DNA from: an uncultured Collinsella sp.
GTDB lineage: Bacteria; Actinomycetota; Coriobacteriia; Coriobacteriales; Coriobacteriaceae
NCBI GenBank assembly: GCA_902475245.1
Contig: CABRYP010000037.1
Span: 1-19,398 of the forward strand
Reading direction: 5' to 3'
Length of the DNA stretch: 19,398 nt
The notes below the pieces were generated by a model. The model ran no database searches. It saw nothing but the letters and a program-made list of their open reading frames with translations, and had not been told where the DNA came from. Position 1 is the stretch's first letter, and each line of letters begins with the position of its first letter. Shown piece after piece: positions 14,215 to 19,398 of this stretch. Both the position numbers and the translations under genes were made by a program.

Positions 14215-14234
14215 CGTGGCATAATTGTACCACG
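14215..14234 (-). promoter_or_regulatory. Antitoxin promoter/operator
   Basis: On the - strand a TACAAT -10 box (14224-14229) sits inside the inverted repeat CGTGG-N10-CCACG (14215-14234), 27 bases upstream of the antitoxin start. This is the expected position for autorepression by the antitoxin-toxin complex. The -35 is not obvious. Confidence 0.5.
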
Positions 14235-14265
14235 GCGTGTCCAAGCGACCGGTACCGTCGAATCG

Positions 14266-14480
14266 TCTCAATCTGTAACAGTTGGGATCGAAAAACTCGG
14301 CTACGTGTTACAGATTGAGATCTTCAAGTTCGGACCGTTCGTTTGTCTCGATCTGTAACAGTTAGACGGTCGAAAGTGGGCTACGTGTTACAGATTGAGA
14401 TCTTTCAGCCCTGGTCGCCCGTTCGTCTAAATCTATAACAGTTAGGATTGAAAATCCCTGCTAGATGTTACAAATCGAGA
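14266..14480. repeat. Three palindromic repeat units in 80-base register (left array)
   Basis: Three 55-base units lie at 14266-14320, 14346-14400 and 14426-14480, exactly 80 bases apart. Each has 15-base arms, TCTCAATCTGTAACA and TGTTACAGATTGAGA, around a 25-base centre; arm matches are 15/15, 14/15 and 11/15. The 25-base spacers between units also resemble one another. Thus one 15-mer alternates orientation every 40 bases. The centre carries a weaker inner symmetry (CTAG...CTAG-like). The same unit occurs twice at 19159-19292. The array fills the gap between the antitoxin gene and the lacG terminator. Confidence 0.9.
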
Positions 14481-14503
14481 CAAACGGCCTGCACGGGCCG
14501 AGC

Positions 14504-14550
14504 AAAAAAATAGGCCGCATGCGAACCCGTGGAGGGATTCGCATGCGGCC
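14504..14550 (-). terminator. lacG terminator
   Basis: A perfect 13-base stem (14513-14525 with 14538-14550) is followed on the - strand by TATTTTTTT. It is 23 bases past the lacG stop. Confidence 0.93.
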
Positions 14551-14572
14551 GACAGGGGGTATGCGGCAAAAG

Positions 14573-15994
14573 TTAGGCCATAAGCAGGCCGGTCTCCGAG
14601 ACGTTCTTGTACCAGTACGCGCTCGCCTTGGGATAGCGCTTCTGGGTCTCAAAGTCGATGTAGAACAGGCCATAGCGCTTGTTATAGCCGTTGGTCCAGG
14701 AGAACTGGTCCTGCAGCGACCACACGAAGTAACCGTCGACGTTCACGCCGCCGTCGATTGCCTTGAGAATCCATGCGAGATGCTGACGCATGTAGTCGAT
14801 GCGAGGGGCGTCGTCGATAAAGCCGTCCTCAAAGTCGTCCTTATAGCCCATGCCGTTCTCGGTGATGTAGATCTTCTTGTAGTTGGGGTAATCGTTCTTA
14901 ATGCGGAGCAGCAGGTCGTAGAGACCCTCGGGATAGATAATCCAGTCCCAATCGGTGGTGGGTACGCCTTCGCGCACGCATGACTCGCCCACGCCCTTGA
15001 GGAACCAGCGCGAGGAGCCCTTGTCGCCGGTGCCATTGTGGTTGATGTCGTTTTCGCCCTCGGCGGCACGCAGGAACTGGCACTTGTAGGTGTTGACGCC
15101 CAGGCAATCGTTGTAGGGGAGCGCGGCGGTCAGCGCGGCGATGTCCTCGTCGCGGACGTCGAGCTCGCCGCCGGCGATATGGGCCAGCTTGGTCGCAGCC
15201 TCCATGGTGTCGGCTGCATAGTGGCCGCGGAAGGTGGCGTCGAGTACCCAGCGGTTGTTGATGACGTCGGCCATGCGAGCTGCCTCGCAGTCGGCGGCGT
15301 TGTTGGGATCGAGGGGATACTTGGGCTCCAGGTTCTGGACAATGCCGATCTCACCCTCAAAGCCGCCCTCATGGAAGGCGACGACGGCCTTGGCGTGGGC
15401 CACCATCATGTTGTGCATGAGCTGGAAGGCCTTGTCCAGGCGATACTTCTCGCCGTGCGGCCAGTTGCCGACGATAAAGCTGCCCTCGGCGGTTGCGGGA
15501 ATCTCGTTAAACGTGAACCAGTGCTTGACCTCGGTGAACTCGGCAAAGCAGAACTTGGCGTACTCGACAAAGGCGTCGATCGTCGTGCGCGTCAGGAAGC
15601 CCTCGCCGCCGTCCTGGTAAAAGGCCTCGGGCGTATCAAAGTGATCGAGCGTGACATAGGGGATAACGCCGGCTTTGTTGCAGGTGGCGAAAAGCTCATG
15701 ATAGAAGGCGACACCCTCGTGGTTGATCTCGCCAGTGCCGTTGGGGAAGATGCGGCTCCAAGCGATGGAGACGCGGATACCGTTGATGCCGAAGCGCTGG
15801 CACAGGTCGATATCGACCGGGTACTTGTTGTAGAAATCGCTTGCGGGATCGGGGGAGAAGCGACCCTGAGCTGCCAGGAAATCGTCCCAGGGCACTTTGC
15901 CCTTGCCGTGCGTGCGGGTCTCGCCCTCAACCTGGTAAGCGGCGGTGGCGCCGCCAAACACAAAGCCGTCGGGGAACTGCATGGGGTTGGTCAT
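14573..15994 (-). CDS. lacG: 6-phospho-beta-galactosidase (GH1)
   Basis: A 473-residue GH1 enzyme that splits lactose-6-phosphate, imported by the lactose PTS, into glucose and galactose-6-P. The LacG pattern is strong throughout, from FVFGGATAAYQVEGETRTHG onwards. Acid/base E164 is in TFNEI (LacG has NEI where 6-phospho-beta-glucosidases have NEP). The nucleophile is E379 in ITENG. The phosphate-binding set S432, K439 and Y441 (SWTNGYNKRY) corresponds to the Ser-Lys-Tyr set known from LacG. The ATG follows AAAGGA at good spacing. It is downstream of lacE in a two-gene operon with a terminator. Specificity for 6-P-galactosides is well supported by motif; the natural substrate could also include other beta-galactosides. 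Confidence 0.93.
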   Translation of the reverse strand: MTNPMQFPDGFVFGGATAAYQVEGETRTHGKGKVPWDDFLAAQGRFSPDPASDFYNKYPVDIDLCQRFGINGIRVSIAWSRIFPNGTGEINHEGVAFYHELFATCNKAGVIPYVTLDHFDTPEAFYQDGGEGFLTRTTIDAFVEYAKFCFAEFTEVKHWFTFNEIPATAEGSFIVGNWPHGEKYRLDKAFQLMHNMMVAHAKAVVAFHEGGFEGEIGIVQNLEPKYPLDPNNAADCEAARMADVINNRWVLDATFRGHYAADTMEAATKLAHIAGGELDVRDEDIAALTAALPYNDCLGVNTYKCQFLRAAEGENDINHNGTGDKGSSRWFLKGVGESCVREGVPTTDWDWIIYPEGLYDLLLRIKNDYPNYKKIYITENGMGYKDDFEDGFIDDAPRIDYMRQHLAWILKAIDGGVNVDGYFVWSLQDQFSWTNGYNKRYGLFYIDFETQKRYPKASAYWYKNVSETGLLMA

Positions 15995-16028
15995 GAGTCA
16001 TCCTTTCTGTGGGATTCGAATAGGGAGA

Positions 16029-16055
16029 GGTGCCCGAACTGGGGATCCGGGCACC
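16029..16055 (-). promoter_or_regulatory. Hairpin between lacE and lacG
   Basis: GGTGCCCG (16029-16036) and CGGGCACC (16048-16055) form a perfect 8-base stem with an 11-base loop in the 76-base gap between the two cistrons. No clear T-run follows, so partial termination or mRNA protection would set the lacE:lacG ratio. Function is inferred. Confidence 0.4.
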
Positions 16056-16070
16056 AACAGAGGGAGGAAC

Positions 16071-17849
16071 CTAGTCGAGGTTCTCGCGGAGCCACTTGAT
16101 GGCGCCAGCGGGGTCGCGAGTAAGGTCGATATATTCCTTACCGCGCGGGGCGAGCAGCTTAATGCCCAGGCGATCGGTGTCGGCCTTCATGTCGTTGTAG
16201 TAGCTACGGACCTGCGGGGCAAGCACGATAACGTCGTACTGATCCATGATGGCAGTGTGCTGGCCATAGGCGCCTGCGGAGGAAGCGATGTTCTCTCCGG
16301 TCTGCGCGGCACCTTCCTTGATGGCGTTGGCAAGCATGGCAGAGGTGCCGGCGCCGGCGCACAGGACGAGGACCTTCAGACCGTCGACATCCTTCTTAGC
16401 GGATGCATCGGCAGCGGGCTCGGGCTGATCGGCGACAGGCTTGCTGTCAGCGGCAGCGGCGGTCGGCTCGACGGCAGCGGTGGCCTGCTCGACAGCGGGC
16501 GCAGAGGTGCTGGCGGCGATGGTGGCAGCACCATCGGACTCGAGACCCAGCTCGGCGGCGCGCTCGGCTTCCTGGTCGCAGAGCAGCTTATCGTATGCCT
16601 TCAAGAACGGCAGGTAGATGATGGCGTCCAGCAAGATGATGATCGCGACAAATACCAGGGCGATAAGCTGGAAGTTCGTGGTGATGAAGATGCCGATGGG
16701 GGCAGGGGTAGCCCAAGGCACCACGAAGGAGAAGCCGTTCATGCCCACGTTGTCGATAAAGAACTTGGCAACACTTACGTTGACGCAGCCGGCGGCAACA
16801 AAGGGGATGAGCATGTAGGGGTTGAGGATCATGGGCGCGCCAAAGAGCAGCGGTTCGTTGACGGCGAAGGCAACAGGAACAATCGAGGCCTTACCGACGG
16901 CTTTGAGCTGCTTGGACTTCATAAAGAGAATCAGCAGAAGCGGAACGATGAACGTGGCGCCGGTGCCGCCGAACTCACCCACGAGCGACATGTTAAAGGT
17001 GAGGGAGTGGGCGGGGTGGCCACCGGCCAGCAGAACCTGCAGGTTCTCGGCCTGGTTGGCAAGACGGATGGGGTCGATGCCCGGCTGGACAATCGAAGGG
17101 CCGTGGACACCGATGAACCAGAAGAACGCGGTGGCTGCCTGAATAAGGATGAGTCCGGGGTAGGTCTCTGCCGCAGTGAAGAGCGGGGAGAGCAGTTTGA
17201 TAAGCAGCTCGGAGAACGGAACGCCCATGAGGTTGCGCACAACCACATCGATGATGCCGCAAATGATGACAGCGCCACCGAAGGGGATGATGTCGCGGAA
17301 GTTCTGTGCGATGGCGCCCGGAACCTCCTTGGGCAGCTTAATGGTCAGATCGCGCGAGACGCAGAACTTATAGACCCACACGGTAATGAACGCGGCGATA
17401 TAGGCCGAGAACAGACCGCGCGTACCCATGCTGGTGCAATCGAAGACAGAAAGCTCGGAGCCGTTGAACTTGGTGGTGAACTGCGTAACAGCGAGCAGCA
17501 GCATGCTGCACTGGGCGGCAACCATGGTGGAGCCGTCGTTGAGCACCTTGCCGGCGGGCATGCGACGGTTCATGGAAGCCGTAAAGTTCTTGGCGGTGGT
17601 GCCGGCAACCATGATGCCCATGACGCCCATGGTGAAGTTGTACAGCTTGTTGCACCAGTCGATGAGCGGCTGGGGCAACGTGATTCCAACTACGCCGGGA
17701 AGGGTGGCGATCAGCAGAAAGATCGAAGAGGTAAGGACGATGGGCATGCACCCAAGGAATCCGTCTTTGATGGCCTGGAGGTAGATGTTTCTCGAGATCT
17801 TCTCGAAGAACGGTTGATGCTTTTCGAGCATCTTTACGATGGCGTCCAT
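16071..17849 (-). CDS. lacE: Lactose-family PTS permease EIICB
   Basis: A 592-residue fusion of the EIIC membrane channel and the EIIB phosphocarrier of the lactose/cellobiose family. The EIIC part (about residues 1-430) includes FFWFIGVHGPSIVQPGI and AVNEPLLFGAPMILNPY, typical of the family. A roughly 60-residue Ala/Glu/Pro-rich linker follows, then EIIB with KVLVLCAGAGTSAMLANAI, whose C497 is the phosphorylated cysteine. Length and domain order match LacE. AAAGGAG precedes the ATG. The partner lacG confirms lactose-type substrates. No lacF (EIIA-Lac) gene lies in the window, so EIIA must come from elsewhere. The linker's simple composition probably reflects a flexible tether. Confidence 0.92.
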   Translation of the reverse strand: MDAIVKMLEKHQPFFEKISRNIYLQAIKDGFLGCMPIVLTSSIFLLIATLPGVVGITLPQPLIDWCNKLYNFTMGVMGIMVAGTTAKNFTASMNRRMPAGKVLNDGSTMVAAQCSMLLLAVTQFTTKFNGSELSVFDCTSMGTRGLFSAYIAAFITVWVYKFCVSRDLTIKLPKEVPGAIAQNFRDIIPFGGAVIICGIIDVVVRNLMGVPFSELLIKLLSPLFTAAETYPGLILIQAATAFFWFIGVHGPSIVQPGIDPIRLANQAENLQVLLAGGHPAHSLTFNMSLVGEFGGTGATFIVPLLLILFMKSKQLKAVGKASIVPVAFAVNEPLLFGAPMILNPYMLIPFVAAGCVNVSVAKFFIDNVGMNGFSFVVPWATPAPIGIFITTNFQLIALVFVAIIILLDAIIYLPFLKAYDKLLCDQEAERAAELGLESDGAATIAASTSAPAVEQATAAVEPTAAAADSKPVADQPEPAADASAKKDVDGLKVLVLCAGAGTSAMLANAIKEGAAQTGENIASSAGAYGQHTAIMDQYDVIVLAPQVRSYYNDMKADTDRLGIKLLAPRGKEYIDLTRDPAGAIKWLRENLD

Positions 17850-17950
17850 AGAGCTCCTTTGCTACTTGATGCGCGATGCATGTGGATGGAACTGGTCGTC
17901 GATGGATGGTCAGGACTGCCCGGAAACCTTCCTGCTTAAGGAAGGCATTG

Positions 17951-17995
17951 CGAAATGACAACGTTGTCATTTCGTTAATGACAACGTAAGACATT
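17951..17995. promoter_or_regulatory. LacI-type operators between lacE and lacI
   Basis: A perfect 24-base palindrome spans 17951-17974, built on half-site AAATGACAAC with a central CG, the hallmark of LacI-family operators. A second, imperfect copy (AATGACAACGTAAGACATT, about 17977-17995) has its centre 23 bases away, roughly two helical turns. Both lie in the 275-base gap between divergent lacE and lacI and could control lacE, lacI or both. The lacE promoter boxes themselves are not clear. Confidence 0.8.
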
Positions 17996-18054
17996 TTTGG
18001 AAGAGCAACAAGGATATACGGGTGAGCGGTCGATATTGTCCGGTAAACGGTTGA

Positions 18055-18082
18055 TTTGTCAGTCGGGCAGGTAGTGTATGCT
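18055..18082 (+). promoter_or_regulatory. Possible lacI-family gene promoter
   Basis: TTTGTC (18055-18060) and TATGCT (18077-18082) are 16 bases apart, about 43 bases before the GTG start. Just upstream, CCG-N5-CGG (18040-18050) is a short symmetric site. Weak but reasonably placed. Confidence 0.35.
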
Positions 18083-18124
18083 AGAACGCAAAAAGCAAGC
18101 GATGCAAAACCGACTGGAGAAGTA

Positions 18125-19135
18125 GTGGCAACGATGGACAAGAAAAATGTCTCAATGAACGATGTGGCGATTGCTGCGGGTGTTTCTCTCAAGACGGTTT
18201 CGCGTGTGATCAACGAGCCCGATAGCGTGCGAGAGTCGACACGCGATAAGGTTCATTCCGCAATGGAGGCGCTCGGGTTTCGAACCAACTTTGCCGCGCG
18301 TTCGCTCAAGTTGGGCCGTTACGGGTGCATTGGCGTGGTGCTGTTCCACTTGTCGGGCGGTGCCGTGGACATGATTGACGGTATCGCAGATGCCGCCGAA
18401 GAACGCGGCTTTGCGCTCACGATGATCAAAAAGCGGGCGGGGGAGAAGATGACCCTTGCCGAAGCGGCGCGTAGGATGTCGCAGCTGCCTGTTGATGGCA
18501 TGATCTTCAACCTGCGTCAGATGGTCGATGACTTTGATACTTTTGAGGCACCGAAAGACCTCAAGACGGTGATTATCACACCGATGGAACATCCTACCTG
18601 CTCCACCGTCAGTGACGACCAAGAGGGCGGCGCGCGCATGGCGTGCGAGTACTTCTTGAACCACGGGCATAAAAACGTGTACTTCGTCTCTGGTAAGAAA
18701 GAGTCGTTGTCGAGCCAGTGCCGTATGAAAGGTTGGCGTGCGGCACTCGAGGCGCGTGGCATTGAGCCGCCCGAGCCTCTGCAAGGCGATTGGAATGCGG
18801 ATAGTGGCTATGCCGCGGGCCTTGTGCTTGCCGATAAGCCCGATTGCACGGCGGTCCTCGCTGCTAACGACTGCATGGCAAACGGCGTGATGATGGCTCT
18901 ACGTGACAAAGGGCTCAGTGTGCCCAATGATGTGTCCGCGATCGGCTTCGACGATGAGCTCTATAAGACGATTCCCAACTCGATTCTGACGTCGGTGAAG
19001 TTTCGCCACCGCGAGCTGGGCGTCCGTGCGCTCAACGAGGTCGTCGCGGGTCTGGAAGCTCCGAGCTCCAGAAGCCGTACGCTCGTCTCGGGCGTGTTGG
19101 TCGAGCGTTCCAGCGTAAAGGACTTGCGGGCGTAG
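18125..19135 (+). CDS. LacI-family transcriptional regulator of the lactose module
   Basis: A 336-residue repressor. The helix-turn-helix and hinge helix are MNDVAIAAGVSLKTVSRVINEPDSVRESTRDKV (about residues 11-43), followed by a periplasmic-binding-protein-like sensor domain with GVVLFHLSGGAVDMIDGI, AVLAANDCMANGVM and SAIGFDDELYKTIPNSILTSVKF. I chose GTG at 18125 because GGAGAAG at 18116-18122 is spaced for it; the ATG at 18134 is in frame but too far from that site. It diverges from lacE and the strong palindromic operator lies between them. It is one of three sugar-type regulators in the window. The inducer is unknown; allolactose-like or phosphorylated sugars are possible. Confidence 0.9.
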   Translation: MATMDKKNVSMNDVAIAAGVSLKTVSRVINEPDSVRESTRDKVHSAMEALGFRTNFAARSLKLGRYGCIGVVLFHLSGGAVDMIDGIADAAEERGFALTMIKKRAGEKMTLAEAARRMSQLPVDGMIFNLRQMVDDFDTFEAPKDLKTVIITPMEHPTCSTVSDDQEGGARMACEYFLNHGHKNVYFVSGKKESLSSQCRMKGWRAALEARGIEPPEPLQGDWNADSGYAAGLVLADKPDCTAVLAANDCMANGVMMALRDKGLSVPNDVSAIGFDDELYKTIPNSILTSVKFRHRELGVRALNEVVAGLEAPSSRSRTLVSGVLVERSSVKDLRA

Positions 19136-19158
19136 ACGTGCTCGGCCTATTCCGTTTG

Positions 19159-19292
19159 TCTCGATCTGTAACAACTAGACGGTCAAAAGTGGTCTACATG
19201 TTACAGATTGAGATTTTCGGCTTGGCCTGTGCGTTCATCTCGATCTGTAACAGCTAGGACCGAAAAACTCGGCTAGATGTTACAGATTGAGA
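19159..19292. repeat. Two palindromic repeat units (right array)
   Basis: Two more 55-base units of the family at 14266-14480 lie at 19159-19213 and 19238-19292, 79 bases apart. Arms are TCTCGATCTGTAACA and TGTTACAGATTGAGA (14/15 paired) around 25-base centres. They begin 23 bases after the LacI-family gene stop, so both ends of the lac module carry the same repeat. Confidence 0.9.
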
Positions 19293-19350
19293 TGAACAGG
19301 AGGACGGGTGCGGTCTAAACAAAATGGCCCGCGCATCACACATTGAACTG

Positions 19351-19390
19351 CCTCCCATTTCTTGGACATGAGAAATGGGAGGCTTTCTTT
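19351..19390 (+). terminator. Strong terminator at the window end
   Basis: CCTCCCATTTCT (19351-19362) pairs perfectly with AGAAATGGGAGG (19371-19382), followed by CTTTCTTT. It may terminate the LacI-family transcript, or belong to a unit beyond the window. No gene is seen from 19136 to the end. Confidence 0.85.
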
Positions 19391-19398
19391 ATGCGCGT

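Noticed and set aside
14266..14480. Regularly spaced repeats resembling a CRISPR array
   Set aside because: The 15-mer alternates orientation, the spacers resemble one another, units number only three, and no cas gene is present. It is an interspersed palindromic repeat, not CRISPR.
15945..17939. A 664-codon open frame on the + strand opposite lacE
   Set aside because: It is an antisense shadow: lacE on the - strand has clear domains, its own ribosome binding site and matching length. GC-rich third positions keep the opposite frame open. The same applies to long antisense frames opposite EIID (2244-3323), agaS (4439-5596) and lacG (15038-16099).

Overview
The window is about 19.4 kb of GC-rich bacterial DNA made almost entirely of sugar-uptake and sugar-breakdown genes. 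The mix of mannose-family and lactose-family PTS permeases, the Actinobacteria-like GC content and the intergenic repeats suggest a gut Coriobacteriia, most likely Collinsella. That assignment is inference from gene content and style; no rRNA or marker gene is present to prove it.

Region 1 (1-6899) is an N-acetylgalactosamine (GalNAc/GalN) module on the + strand. It holds a mannose-family PTS in the order EIIA, YajC-like protein, EIIB, EIIC, EIID, then a GntR/HutC regulator, an AgaS-type sugar-phosphate isomerase/deaminase and a NagA/AgaA-type deacetylase. An identical 13-base palindromic word lies in front of both the PTS operon and agaS, and is the likely operator of the GntR protein. Imported GalNAc-6-P would be deacetylated (NagA), then deaminated and isomerised (AgaS) to tagatose-6-P.

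Region 2 (6900-10470) continues with a flavodoxin-like gene on the - strand, then on the + strand a LacX-type aldose-epimerase-like gene, a PfkB sugar-phosphate kinase of the LacC/FruK type (the expected next step, tagatose-6-P to tagatose-1,6-bisphosphate), the decayed 3' end of a second nagA, and a YhcH/NanQ-like anomerase. No tagatose-bisphosphate aldolase is in the window.

Region 3 (10440-14260) holds tRNA-Thr(CGU), an orphan PTS EIIB paralogue whose phosphorylatable His is a Tyr, a 154-base element with 28-base inverted ends, galM (-), a divergent DeoR regulator (+), and a YefM/RelE-type toxin-antitoxin pair (-).

Region 4 (14260-19300) is a lactose module. A LacI regulator (+) diverges from lacE (EIICB-Lac) and lacG (6-phospho-beta-galactosidase) across an operator region with a perfect 24-base palindrome. 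No EIIA-Lac (LacF) gene is present. The module is bracketed at both 3' ends by copies of the same 55-base palindromic unit, in strict 79-80-base register. LacG releases galactose-6-P, so regions 1, 2 and 4 probably converge on the tagatose-6-P pathway and may share the PfkB kinase. The window ends after a strong terminator; no gene is cut by either edge.
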